Part shown: piece by piece, positions 9,178 to 17,642 of the stretch
Position numbering within the stretch: the first letter of the stretch is position 1
How the letters are laid out: each line of letters starts with the position of its first letter
Assembly (NCBI GenBank): GCA_963775235.1
Contig: CAVZHY010000005.1
Coordinates: forward strand, 372,001 to 436,000
Length of the DNA stretch: 64,000 bases
Direction: 5' to 3'
DNA from: JBBDMC01 sp963775235
GTDB lineage: Bacteria > Pseudomonadota > Alphaproteobacteria > Rhizobiales > Kaistiaceae
The notes under the pieces: generated by a model
What the model saw: the letters and a program-made list of their open reading frames with translations, nothing else
Databases searched by the model: none
What the model was told of the DNA's origin: nothing
Position numbers and translations under genes: made by a program

Positions 9178-10190
9178 GAACCCGTACGTGGCTGTCCCGC
9201 AACCTGATCGTTACCGCTTTTGCCCTTGCCGGGACATTCGCGGGCCCGGCGCTGGCCCTGGACCTGACGCCGGTGACGCTGATGCTGAACTGGACGCCCA
9301 ACAACCATCACGCCGGCATCTATGTCGCCTTGGCAAACGGCTGGTACAAGGATGTCGGCATCGACCTGAAGATCGTCGAGCCGGCGGCCGCCGGTGCAGA
9401 CCAGGTGGTCGGAGCCGGTGCCGCCGACTTCGGTATTTCCCAGGCTGAGTCGCTCATTCCCGCACGCGCCAACGGTGTGCCGGTCGTGTCGATCGCGACC
9501 ATCCTGCCTTACAACGACTCGAGCCTGATGTCGCTCGCCTCGGATGGCATCACCCGGCCGCGTGACTTCGAAGGCAAGATCTACGGCGGCTACGGCGGTC
9601 CGCTGGAGACGGAGTTAATTGACCGCCTGGTCAAGTGCGATGGCGGTGACCCCAGCAAGGTGAAGTTTGTCGAGGTCGGTAATATCGATTACCTGGCAGG
9701 GCTTGAACAGAACCGCTTCGATTTCGTCTGGGTGTTCGAGGGTTGGGACGCACTGCGAGCGCGTGAGGTGGTCCACAAGCAGATTTCGACAATCAAGTTC
9801 GTCGATCAGCTTGACTGCATTCCGGACTGGTACACACCGATTTTCATCGCCAGCGAGGCAACCGTTCGCGACCGTCCCGAACTGGTCCAGAAATTTCTGT
9901 CGGCAACCGCGCGCGGCTATCGGCGGGCCATCGCTGATCCCAACGAGGCGGCTGACGACCTGCTCAAGGCCGTGCCCGAGCTCGATGAGGCATTGGTGCG
10001 TGCATCCGCCAGCTACTATGCGCCGCTCTACGCGGCAAAAGGCCAGCCGTGGGGCATGCAGAAGCCGGAGATCTGGAAGAACTTCGTCGCCTTCCTGCGC
10101 GAGGCCGGTCTGATCGACAAGGACATCGACCCGAATGCCGCCTTCACCAATCGCTTCCTCGACATGACCGTCGCGGCCGGGGGCGGCTAG
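9174..10190 (+). CDS. ABC transporter substrate-binding protein, NMT1/ThiY family
   Basis: A 338-residue periplasmic protein with a signal peptide (hydrophobic stretch LIVTAFALAGTFAGPALA). The mature part opens VTLMLNWTPNNHHAGIYVA, a hallmark of the NMT1/ThiY group, followed by GWYKDVGIDLKIVEP and GAADFGISQAESL. The ATG overlaps the permease stop, which fixes the start; an in-frame extension far upstream lies over the permease and is not real. ThiY proteins bind N-formyl-aminopyrimidine or HMP for thiamine salvage. The gene lies in the riboswitch-controlled operon. Confidence 0.9.
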   Translation: MRTRTWLSRNLIVTAFALAGTFAGPALALDLTPVTLMLNWTPNNHHAGIYVALANGWYKDVGIDLKIVEPAAAGADQVVGAGAADFGISQAESLIPARANGVPVVSIATILPYNDSSLMSLASDGITRPRDFEGKIYGGYGGPLETELIDRLVKCDGGDPSKVKFVEVGNIDYLAGLEQNRFDFVWVFEGWDALRAREVVHKQISTIKFVDQLDCIPDWYTPIFIASEATVRDRPELVQKFLSATARGYRRAIADPNEAADDLLKAVPELDEALVRASASYYAPLYAAKGQPWGMQKPEIWKNFVAFLREAGLIDKDIDPNAAFTNRFLDMTVAAGGG

Positions 10191-10202
10191 GGCGCGGGGA
10201 GG

Positions 10203-10976
10203 GTGGGCGCTTCGATTGCACTCGACGGCGTTTGGCACGTCTACCCCGGGCCGCCGCCGGTCACGGCTGTTGCCGATGTATCCGTCGAGGTCCGCGAGGG
10301 TCGGTTCGTCGCGCTGATCGGTCCGTCGGGTGCCGGCAAAAGCACCGTGCTGAGGATGCTTGCCGGGCTTCTGCGGCCGACGGCGGGGTCGGTCCGCATC
10401 GCCGGCGAAGACGTGGCGGGTCGTCCCGGTGCGGCCGCCTTCATGCCCCAGGGCAGTCTGCTCCTGCCGTGGCGCCGGGTTGGCGACAACGCGACCCTCG
10501 GTGCGGAGGTCTCAGGAGTGCCTCGCCGGGAGGCGCGAGCATGCGCAGAGCCGCTGTTCGAGCGCTTCGGCCTTGCCGGCTTCGAGGACAGCTGGCCATC
10601 GCAGCTCTCCGGCGGCATGCAACAGCGCCTGGCGTTGCTCAGGACGTTCCTCACGCCGAAGCCGGTGCTGCTTCTCGATGAGCCGCTTGGCGCACTCGAC
10701 GCTATCACCCGGCGCTCCATGCAGGCGTGGTTGCAGGACGTGTGGAAGAGCGACGGCCGCACGGTCCTGCTCGTCACCCACGATGTCGAGGAGGCGTTGA
10801 TCCTTGCTGACTCAATCTACGTCTTGTCGCCGCGGCCGGGGCGGATCGTCGCGCACATCGATGTCGACCTGCCACGGCCGCGCACATCGCGGGACACAAC
10901 CGCGACGGCGTTCATTGGGCTGAAGGCGCGGGTCCTGGCGGCGCTGGAGCCGTCGGCAACAACGGCGCCGCCTTAG
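10203..10976 (+). CDS. ABC transporter ATP-binding protein, ThiZ-like
   Basis: A 257-residue ATPase with Walker A GPSGAGKST, Q-loop segment AAFMPQGSLLLPWR, signature LSGGMQQRLALLR, Walker B VLLLDEPLGALD and switch histidine VTHDVEEAL, in the usual order. The start is a GTG twelve bases after the previous gene, with GGGGAGG as ribosome site. It belongs to the nitrate/sulfonate/taurine/thiamine-precursor subgroup and energises the preceding permease. It is the last gene of the operon. Confidence 0.9.
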   Translation: MGASIALDGVWHVYPGPPPVTAVADVSVEVREGRFVALIGPSGAGKSTVLRMLAGLLRPTAGSVRIAGEDVAGRPGAAAFMPQGSLLLPWRRVGDNATLGAEVSGVPRREARACAEPLFERFGLAGFEDSWPSQLSGGMQQRLALLRTFLTPKPVLLLDEPLGALDAITRRSMQAWLQDVWKSDGRTVLLVTHDVEEALILADSIYVLSPRPGRIVAHIDVDLPRPRTSRDTTATAFIGLKARVLAALEPSATTAPP

Positions 10977-11113
10977 CCCACAACTCCCGCGTTGGTGGGA
11001 TGTGTGGGTCGTGATGGGATGTGGGCCCGGGAGGGATGAAAGCGAAGAAAGAATGGGTTGACGCATCGGGTTGTCCATGCGTGAAGAACGAGCTAGATCA
11101 GAGGGGAAACGCA

Positions 11114-12217
11114 ATGCCACGCACCAAGCCACCATTCCGCGCCGACATGGTCGGCAGCCTGTTGCGTCCGGAGGCGCTGAAGGAAGCGCGCGCCAAACAT
11201 GCATCCGGCGAGATCGGCGACAACGCGCTCAAGGTGGTCGAGGACCGTGAGATTGAGAAGATCATAGCCAAGCAGGAGGAGGTCGGTCTTCAGTCGGCGA
11301 CGGACGGCGAGTTCCGGCGTTCTTGGTGGCACTTTGATTTCCTGGCCGCCCTCGACGGCTGCAAGCTGATTCACCTCGACCATGGCATCCAGTTTCACGG
11401 CGTGCAGACAAAGCCGGAGGCGATCGCGGTCACGGGCAAGGTCGGCTGGCCAGCCGCGCACCCGATGATCGAGCACTTCAAGTTCCTGAAGGATCACACC
11501 CGGCTCGTGCCGAAAATGACCATCCCGAGCCCGAGCGTGCTGCATTTCCGCATTGGCTACGATCGTCTGAAACCGGTCTATCCGGACATCGACCAATTCT
11601 TTGACGACACCGCCAGGGCCTATCAACAGGCGCTGCGGGCGTTCTACGATGCCGGTTGCCGTTACCTCCAGCTCGACGACACGATCTGGGCCTATCTTTG
11701 TTCGGATGAGCAGGTGGCGGGCGCGCGTGAGCGCGGCGACGATGTCGACAAGCTGCAGGAGCGGTACGCGCGCACGATCAACGCCGCGCTTGATGGACGG
11801 CCGAGCGACATGACCGTCACCATGCATATCTGCCGCGGCAACTTCCGGTCGACGTGGATTTCTTCCGGTGGCTACGAGCCGGTTGCCGAGACGATCCTCG
11901 CCAGGCTCAACCTCGACGGCTACTTCCTCGAGTACGACACCGATCGCGCCGGTGGCTTCGAACCGCTGCGCTTCCTGCCCAAGGGCGACAAGGTCGTGGT
12001 GCTCGGCCTAATTACGTCGAAGAGCGGGACGCTGGAGAACAAGAGCGACGTCAAGCGGCGGATCGAGGAAGCGACCAAGTACGTCGCGCTCGACCAGCTA
12101 TGCCTCAGCCCGCAGTGCGGCTTCGCGTCGACGGAGGAAGGCAACGTGCTCACCGAGGAGGCGCAGTGGGCCAAGCTCGCCGAAATCGTCGAGATCGCCC
12201 GCGAGGTTTGGGGGTAG
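11114..12217 (+). CDS. MetE-like cobalamin-independent methionine synthase family protein
   Basis: A 367-residue protein related to the C-terminal catalytic half of MetE. It starts PPFRADMVGSLLRP, and carries the substrate segment LQLDDTIWAYL. Zinc-site motifs are HICRGNF (His and Cys) and LSPQCGFAS (Cys). It lacks the N-terminal half of full-length MetE (about 750 residues), as do many bacterial paralogues whose methyl donor or acceptor is unknown. The ATG at 11114, with GAGGGGAAAC upstream, is preferred over an in-frame start at 11021. It stands alone after the thiamine operon, separated by 137 bases with no clear terminator. Confidence 0.85.
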   Translation: MPRTKPPFRADMVGSLLRPEALKEARAKHASGEIGDNALKVVEDREIEKIIAKQEEVGLQSATDGEFRRSWWHFDFLAALDGCKLIHLDHGIQFHGVQTKPEAIAVTGKVGWPAAHPMIEHFKFLKDHTRLVPKMTIPSPSVLHFRIGYDRLKPVYPDIDQFFDDTARAYQQALRAFYDAGCRYLQLDDTIWAYLCSDEQVAGARERGDDVDKLQERYARTINAALDGRPSDMTVTMHICRGNFRSTWISSGGYEPVAETILARLNLDGYFLEYDTDRAGGFEPLRFLPKGDKVVVLGLITSKSGTLENKSDVKRRIEEATKYVALDQLCLSPQCGFASTEEGNVLTEEAQWAKLAEIVEIAREVWG

Positions 12218-12222
12218 CCGCC

Positions 12223-12858
12223 TCAACCCTGAAAGAAGACCGTCTCGTCGTCACCTTGCAGGTGGATATCGAAGACATAACGGGGTGTCGCGCCGACGGT
12301 GCCGTCGCGCTTGGCAATCAGCGTGTCGCGTCCATCTGCGGGGACCAGTGCCAGCACTGGATCGTTCGCGTTCGCCACCTCGTCTTCGAAATAGATACGG
12401 GTGAACAGGCGGCGTAGGATGCCGCGGGCGAAGACGCCGACGTTGATGTGCGGCGCCTGAGGCTTGCCGCCGGGGCCGGGAACAGAACCGGGCTTCACGG
12501 TATGGAAGCCATAGCGTCCGGCTCCGTCGCACGCCGACCGGCCGAAGCCCTTGAAGGTGGTGTTTGGCGGCGGCCCCTGCCTGCCGCCGGAATAGCGGCC
12601 AGCGCCGTCCGCCTGCCAGATCTCGACAAAGGCGTCGGGGACCGGTTCGCCGTCGCCGTCGATCACCCGTCCTTCGATCCGAATTGGATCGCCAACGGTG
12701 TCGTCGGTGATGAGGTCGTCGCCGATCAGTCCAGGAAATTCGTAAAGGTCGTCTGGTGTCAGGCTGAAATGAAAGAAGGGCCCAGCCGTCTGCGACGGGG
12801 TGATGCTGGCGGGTCCCGACCTGGTCATGCCGATTTCGTCGACATCGGTCTCACTCAT
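12223..12858 (-). CDS. pcaG: Protocatechuate 3,4-dioxygenase, alpha subunit
   Basis: A 211-residue intradiol dioxygenase-fold subunit (TPSQTAGPFFHFSLTPDD, then PVPDAFVEIWQADGAGRYSG and GFHTVKPGSVPGPGGKPQAP). The alpha chain does not supply the full iron-ligand set and pairs with PcaH, which does. The ATG at 12858 overlaps the pcaH stop by eight bases and gives the normal length; the frame open further upstream lies inside pcaH. With PcaH it cleaves protocatechuate to 3-carboxy-cis,cis-muconate. It is the last gene of the catabolic operon. Confidence 0.95.
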   Translation of the reverse strand: MSETDVDEIGMTRSGPASITPSQTAGPFFHFSLTPDDLYEFPGLIGDDLITDDTVGDPIRIEGRVIDGDGEPVPDAFVEIWQADGAGRYSGGRQGPPPNTTFKGFGRSACDGAGRYGFHTVKPGSVPGPGGKPQAPHINVGVFARGILRRLFTRIYFEDEVANANDPVLALVPADGRDTLIAKRDGTVGATPRYVFDIHLQGDDETVFFQG

Positions 12859-13558
12859 CGTGCGGCTCCTCGAACGGGGTCTGGCGGCGGCCACGCAGGA
12901 CGAAATCGAAACGGTAGCCGAGCGCCCATTCGGGGACGGTCGTCTCCAGATCGAACCTGGCGATCAAACGTTCGCGTGAGATTTCGTCAACCGCGCAGGC
13001 AATGGGGTCGATCGGGATGAGCGGATCGCCCGGGAAGTACATCTGCGTGATGAGACGGGTCAGGAAGGAGGGGCCAAACAGCGAGAAATGGATGTGGTTC
13101 GGCCGCCAGGCATTGGGATGGTTCCGCCACGGGTACGCACCGGGCTTGATGGTGGTGAAGCGGTAGTGTCCATGCGCGTCGGTGACGCAGCGGCCAGCAC
13201 CGGTGAAATTGGGGTCGAGAGGCGCCGGATGCTGGTCCACAACATGAATGTAACGACCGGCGGCGTTGGCCTGCCATATCTCGATCAGCGTGTCGGGGAT
13301 CGGGCGGCCGTCTTCGTCCATTACCATGCCGGAAACGATGATGCGTTGCCCGAGCGGCTCACCGGGGTGACATTTGGTGAGGTCGTTGTCGTCTTCGCCG
13401 ACGCTTTCATGGCCATATACGGGACCGGAAAGCTCCGACAAGGTGTGCGGGAGAATCACCAACGGCCGCCTTGGCGAGCGCAGGCGTGTCCCCACGTAGG
13501 CTGGCGCAAGATAAGGCGGATGCGCCTTGAGGCTATCCAGCGGATAGGTGGTGGTCAT
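12851..13558 (-). CDS. pcaH: Protocatechuate 3,4-dioxygenase, beta subunit
   Basis: A 235-residue catalytic subunit. The Fe(III) ligands are visible as two tyrosines (AAGRYIH and PGAYPWRNH) and two histidines in RPNHIHFSLFG. The beta signature PIPDTLIEIWQANAAGRY is well conserved, and the N-terminal segment YPLDSLKAHPPYLAPAYVGT is typical of PcaH. It forms the non-haem iron intradiol dioxygenase with PcaG, opening protocatechuate between the two hydroxyls. It follows pcaF by 24 bases and overlaps pcaG. Confidence 0.96.
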   Translation of the reverse strand: MTTTYPLDSLKAHPPYLAPAYVGTRLRSPRRPLVILPHTLSELSGPVYGHESVGEDDNDLTKCHPGEPLGQRIIVSGMVMDEDGRPIPDTLIEIWQANAAGRYIHVVDQHPAPLDPNFTGAGRCVTDAHGHYRFTTIKPGAYPWRNHPNAWRPNHIHFSLFGPSFLTRLITQMYFPGDPLIPIDPIACAVDEISRERLIARFDLETTVPEWALGYRFDFVLRGRRQTPFEEPHDE

Positions 13559-13582
13559 GACTTCCTCTCCCTCTCGATTGTC

Positions 13583-14794
13583 TCAGGCGACCCGCTCGAG
13601 GGCCAACGCAACCCCCTGTCCCACGCCGACACACATCGTTGCCAGTCCGAGGCGGCCCTCCCGGCGCGCCAGCTCTAACGCTACATCGGCGGCGATCCGC
13701 GCCCCTGACATCCCCAGCGGATGTCCATAGGCAATCGCCCCGCCATTCGGGTTGACGTGCTCGGCATCGTCGGCGACGCCGAGCTGGCGCAGGCAAGCCA
13801 GCGCCTGGCTGGCAAAAGCTTCATTGAGTTCGATCAAATCGAAGTCACTGATCTTCATGCCGAGGCGATTGAGAAGCTTGGTGGTGGCTGGCACGGGGCC
13901 CATCCCCATGATCCGGGGAGGCACACCCGCCGTTGCCATGCCGAGGATGCGGGCGAACGCCCTCAGGCCATGGCGTTCAGCGGCTTCGCGTGACGCGATA
14001 ATCAGAGCTTGCGCACCGTCATTGACGCCGGAGGCATTGCCGGCGGTGACGGTGCCGTCGGCCCGCGCGATCGGCTTCAGTTTGGCGAGCCCCTTGATCG
14101 TCGTGTCCGGACGCGGGTGCTCGTCAAGCGCGACCGTTACAGGGCCACTCTTGCGCTTCCCCGGTGTCTCGACCGCGACGATGCGATCCTTGAGGGTGCC
14201 GTTTTGCGCGGCGGCGCGAGCCCGGGCCTGCGAGCGGCAGGCGAATGCGTCCTGATCTGCCCGGCTCACCTGAAACTCCTCGGCCACGTTTTCGCCGGTC
14301 TCCGGCATGGATTCGACGCCGTATTGGGCTTTCAGAATCGGGTTGATGAAACGCCAGCCGATGGTCGTATCGTGGAGTTCAGCCGTGCGTTGAAAAGCGG
14401 CCTCCGACTTGCCCATGACCAGGGGCGCACGGGTCATCGACTCCACTCCGCCGGCGATCGCGAGGTCTAATTCGCCCAGGCGGATGGCACGCGCTGCTGT
14501 CCCGACCGCGTCGAGACCGGAGGCGCAGAGCCGGTTCATCGTCGTGCCGGGGACGTGATCCGGCAGCCCGGCCAGTAGAGCAGCCATGCGGGCAACGTTG
14601 CGGTTGTCCTCGCCGGCTTGGTTGGCACAACCGAGGACCACCTCGTCCACGGCGCCGGCAAGGCCCGGATAGCGCTCGATCAATGTACGGATCGGGATCG
14701 CGGCGAGGTCATCGGTGCGAATCGCGGCCAGCGCGCCAGCGTAACGGCCGATCGGCGTGCGCACAGCGTCACAGATGAAGGCGTCGCGGCTCAT
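13583..14794 (-). CDS. pcaF: Beta-ketoadipyl-CoA thiolase
   Basis: A 403-residue thiolase. The acylated cysteine is in NRLCASGLDAVG, the active-site region GGVESMTRAP follows, then NEAFASQAL, the histidine in YGHPLGMSGAR and the second cysteine in TMCVGVGQG. The catalytic set is therefore complete. It splits beta-ketoadipyl-CoA into acetyl-CoA and succinyl-CoA, the last step of the pathway. The ATG overlaps the stop of the CoA-transferase B subunit (ATGA). A general acetyl-CoA acyltransferase cannot be excluded by sequence, but position in the operon supports PcaF. Confidence 0.93.
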   Translation of the reverse strand: MSRDAFICDAVRTPIGRYAGALAAIRTDDLAAIPIRTLIERYPGLAGAVDEVVLGCANQAGEDNRNVARMAALLAGLPDHVPGTTMNRLCASGLDAVGTAARAIRLGELDLAIAGGVESMTRAPLVMGKSEAAFQRTAELHDTTIGWRFINPILKAQYGVESMPETGENVAEEFQVSRADQDAFACRSQARARAAAQNGTLKDRIVAVETPGKRKSGPVTVALDEHPRPDTTIKGLAKLKPIARADGTVTAGNASGVNDGAQALIIASREAAERHGLRAFARILGMATAGVPPRIMGMGPVPATTKLLNRLGMKISDFDLIELNEAFASQALACLRQLGVADDAEHVNPNGGAIAYGHPLGMSGARIAADVALELARREGRLGLATMCVGVGQGVALALERVA

Positions 14795-15579
14795 CCGTCG
14801 CTCCGGTGAGCTCGGGTGGTGCGTTCTTGCAGGTCACGCAGCACGTGCAATTCCGTCTCGTCCGGCGGCGGCGTCTCGGTGGCCGCATCGGCAAAGCGGA
14901 GCGGCCATCCGCACTGCGCCCGCACGGCCTCGCGCGTGACGCCCGGATAAAGCGAGGTCACTGTCAGCTCCATGCTGCCGGGATCAGGCTCCATGATGCA
15001 AAGGTCAGTGAACACGCGGGTCGGTCCCTTGGTCGGCAGACCCGCCCTGGCGCGGCTGTTGCCGCCGGTCCCGTGGCCGAAGGTAGTGATGAAGTCGATC
15101 TTGTCGACAAAGGCGCGGGGCGACATGGCCATTGTGATGTAGATCTCGCCGCAATGGGCGGCGATCTCCGGTGCGCCGCCGCCGCCGGGCAGCCGCACCT
15201 TGGGATTGTCGTAGGGGCCAATCACCGACGTATTGAGGTTGGCGTAACGGTCGATCTGAGCGCTGCCGAGGAAGCCAACCGTGATCCGTCCGCCCTGCAG
15301 CCAGTACCGGAACATCTCCGGCACCGAAACGGTAGTGAGCGCCGTCTCGCTCAATTCTCCGTCGCCGATCGAGAGCGGCAGGACGTTGGGCTTGGTGTCG
15401 ATCGTGCCGGATTCGTAGATGAGCGTGATGCCCGGAGCGTGGGTCAGGCGGGCAAGGTTGCAGGCAACCGACGGCGCGCCAATGCCGACGAAGCAGACAT
15501 CGTCGTTTTTCAGCGCACGTGCTGCCGCGATTGCCATGATTTCGCTCGGAGTGTGCGCGCTCTGCGATTGCATCCTCAT
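14791..15579 (-). CDS. pcaJ: 3-oxoadipate CoA-transferase, subunit B (CatJ/GctB type)
   Basis: A 262-residue CoA-transferase beta chain (ALKNDDVCFVGIGAPSVACN, then LIYESGTIDTKP and RLPGGGGAPEIAAHC). Size and motifs fit the glutaconate-transferase-like CatJ/GctB type rather than the shorter PcaJ of Pseudomonas. The ATG at 15579 lies two bases after the subunit A stop; the frame open further upstream overlaps subunit A. Together the subunits move CoA from succinyl-CoA to beta-ketoadipate. The assignment of substrate rests on the operon. Confidence 0.9.
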   Translation of the reverse strand: MRMQSQSAHTPSEIMAIAAARALKNDDVCFVGIGAPSVACNLARLTHAPGITLIYESGTIDTKPNVLPLSIGDGELSETALTTVSVPEMFRYWLQGGRITVGFLGSAQIDRYANLNTSVIGPYDNPKVRLPGGGGAPEIAAHCGEIYITMAMSPRAFVDKIDFITTFGHGTGGNSRARAGLPTKGPTRVFTDLCIMEPDPGSMELTVTSLYPGVTREAVRAQCGWPLRFADAATETPPPDETELHVLRDLQERTTRAHRSDG

Positions 15580-15581
15580 GC

Positions 15582-16430
15582 TCAGGCTGCCTTTGCCGCA
15601 TATTGCCGGAACGCGTCGGCGTCTTTGCCGAGAACGTTCTCGCGTATCCATGCGAGGAAGGAATCGCGGTCTCGTGCGATCGGGTCCCAAGCCCGATAGA
15701 ACGCATTGGCGCGGCTATAATAACCGTGCGCATAGGAAGGATACGCGCCGCCCGGCACGGTGGCGATGGCGCTGATCGTCCAAGAAGGCAGGATCACGGC
15801 GTTGGGGCTACGCGGACCGAAATCGTCGACAACCTCCTCGACCGTCACAATGGCGCGCTTTGCCGCGAGCACGGCCTCCTTTTGGACCCCGACGATGCCT
15901 TCGAGGAAAACGTTGCCCTCGCGGTCGGCCCGCTGAGCATGGATGATTGAAACGTCGGGACGAAGCGACGGCACCGTGGCCAGCACCTCGCCCGTGTAGG
16001 GGCAGACTAACGACCGGATCGTTGGATTGACCTTGACGAGGTCGACGCCTCGGTAGCCGCGGAAGACAGCGAACGGTAGGTTGGCGGCGCCGGCGGCGTA
16101 GGCATCCGCCATAGCGGCGTGGGAATGTTCTTCCAGGGCCAGAGGGCTCGGCCAGCCGTTCTCGACAGCGTCGCGCATACGATGCAGCGAGCCAACACCG
16201 GCGTTACCTCCCCACGAGAAGACCAACCTGTCAGCGGCGCCCACGCCGATCAGTTGGTCATAGATCACGTCGGGCGTCATGCGGACCAGGGTCAGATGCT
16301 TTCGCGCCTGGCGGATAAGCTCGTGTCCGGCCGCGAAGGGAATGAGATGGGTGAAGCCCTCCATGGCGAGTTGATCCCCATCCTTGACGTTGGCGGCGAT
16401 TGCGTCGCGCAGTGAGAGAAAGTCGGCCAT
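15582..16430 (-). CDS. pcaI: 3-oxoadipate CoA-transferase, subunit A (CatI/GctA type)
   Basis: A 282-residue CoA-transferase alpha chain (LAMEGFTHLIPFAAGHELIR, then VFSWGGNAGVGSLHRMRDAV and SIIHAQRADREGNVFLEG). Classical PcaI is about 230 residues; this length and the FTHLIPFAAGHE motif match CatI and GctA relatives. It lies directly upstream of subunit B and 36 bases after pcaL. A general two-subunit acyl-CoA transferase would look similar, but no other transferase is present in this otherwise complete pathway. Confidence 0.9.
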   Translation of the reverse strand: MADFLSLRDAIAANVKDGDQLAMEGFTHLIPFAAGHELIRQARKHLTLVRMTPDVIYDQLIGVGAADRLVFSWGGNAGVGSLHRMRDAVENGWPSPLALEEHSHAAMADAYAAGAANLPFAVFRGYRGVDLVKVNPTIRSLVCPYTGEVLATVPSLRPDVSIIHAQRADREGNVFLEGIVGVQKEAVLAAKRAIVTVEEVVDDFGPRSPNAVILPSWTISAIATVPGGAYPSYAHGYYSRANAFYRAWDPIARDRDSFLAWIRENVLGKDADAFRQYAAKAA

Positions 16431-16466
16431 TGTTATTGGGAATTCCGGTTCATCATGATGTTAGGG

Positions 16467-17642
16467 TCAGTTCGCTTCCTCGCCGAGAACATCCCTCAGC
16501 CAGCGGAAGGCTGCGTTGGCGGCGGGGACGCCGGCATAGACCGCGGCGTGCAGGGTCAGCGCCCGTAATTCTTCGGGGCTGACACCGTTGACGAGGGCAG
16601 GGCGCACATGAAGCTTGAACTCCTCCTCGCGATGGAGCGCAATCATCATGGCGAGCGTCAACATCGAGCGAGTCTTCCGTGGCAGCGTCGGATCGCCCCA
16701 TATTTCTCCCCAGGCGATGCGGGTGATGAAGTCCTGCCACGGCGCCCCGAACGCGCCGGCCCTGGCGATGGCGGTTTCAACGTGCTCGCGGCCGAGCACG
16801 GACTGGCGGATTTCGAGGCCGCGATCAAAGGCGGTTCCGGCGGGCGGGCGGGTCGCGTTCTGACGGTTGAGGAACGCGCGCAGGTGGGCGCCCACTACGT
16901 CCGGGCGCTCGACAGACATGAGATGGGCGAGGTTCGGCAGGACAACCATCTCGGCCCCTGGAATGCCGGCACGCAGTTCCTCTGCCATTGCCGGCAGCGT
17001 TACCTGATCGTCCGCGCCAACGACAACGAGTGTCGGGGCCTCGATCCGGCCAAGCCTGGCACGCAAGTCCATGCTGGCGATCGCCTCGCAGCAGCGGGCG
17101 TACCCGGCCGCATCCACCGCGATGAAGCGTTCGCGCACACGCTCCACCGTCGCGGGAGCGGACGTGTAGAAATGCGGGGTGAACCAGCGGGCGATGACGG
17201 TGTCGACGACGGCGGCGACGCCCTCGGCGCGGACCTTCGCTGCGCGGTCGCGCCAGAATTGCGGCGGCGGCAGGTAGGCCGAGGTAGCCAGCAGCGCGAG
17301 GCTTGCGACCCGCTCCGGGTGCGCGGACGCGAGTGCCTGGGCCGTCATGCCGCCGAGCGACAGCCCGACGACATGCGCTCGCGCGATATCGAGGCCGTCA
17401 AGCAGGGCGACAAGGTCGGTCGCCAGATCGTCGATGGTGGCGGGCTCGTCGGCACTTGCCGAGCGTCCGTGTGCACGGGTGTCGTAACGCAGGCAGCGGT
17501 AGGAGTCGGCGAGCAGCGGCACCACGCCGTCCCAGATTTCGACCGTCCCGCTCAAAGAATTGGAGAAGGCGACGACTGGCGCTCCCTGCGGCCCGGCGAG
17601 GTCGTAGTACAACTCGATGCCGTTTGCCGTGATCTTCGGCAT
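16467..17642 (-). CDS. pcaL: Fused 3-oxoadipate enol-lactonase / 4-carboxymuconolactone decarboxylase
   Basis: A 391-residue fusion of two successive enzymes. Residues 1 to about 260 are an alpha/beta-hydrolase (PcaD) with the nucleophile in VGLSLGGMTAQ and a C-terminal histidine in PNLAHLMSVE. Residues from about 275 are a carboxymuconolactone decarboxylase (PcaC), with FDRGLEIRQSVLGREHVETA, HVRPALVNGVSPEELRALTL and a conserved histidine in LHAAVYAGVPAANAAF. The fusion is called PcaL in actinobacteria; it also occurs in some proteobacteria. It converts 4-carboxymuconolactone to the enol-lactone and then to beta-ketoadipate. The start overlaps the pcaB stop by one base (TGATG). Confidence 0.95.
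   Translation of the reverse strand: MPKITANGIELYYDLAGPQGAPVVAFSNSLSGTVEIWDGVVPLLADSYRCLRYDTRAHGRSASADEPATIDDLATDLVALLDGLDIARAHVVGLSLGGMTAQALASAHPERVASLALLATSAYLPPPQFWRDRAAKVRAEGVAAVVDTVIARWFTPHFYTSAPATVERVRERFIAVDAAGYARCCEAIASMDLRARLGRIEAPTLVVVGADDQVTLPAMAEELRAGIPGAEMVVLPNLAHLMSVERPDVVGAHLRAFLNRQNATRPPAGTAFDRGLEIRQSVLGREHVETAIARAGAFGAPWQDFITRIAWGEIWGDPTLPRKTRSMLTLAMMIALHREEEFKLHVRPALVNGVSPEELRALTLHAAVYAGVPAANAAFRWLRDVLGEEAN

Noticed and set aside
10977..11113. Riboswitch upstream of the MetE-like gene
   Set aside because: I looked for cobalamin and SAM riboswitch hallmarks in these 137 bases and saw none.
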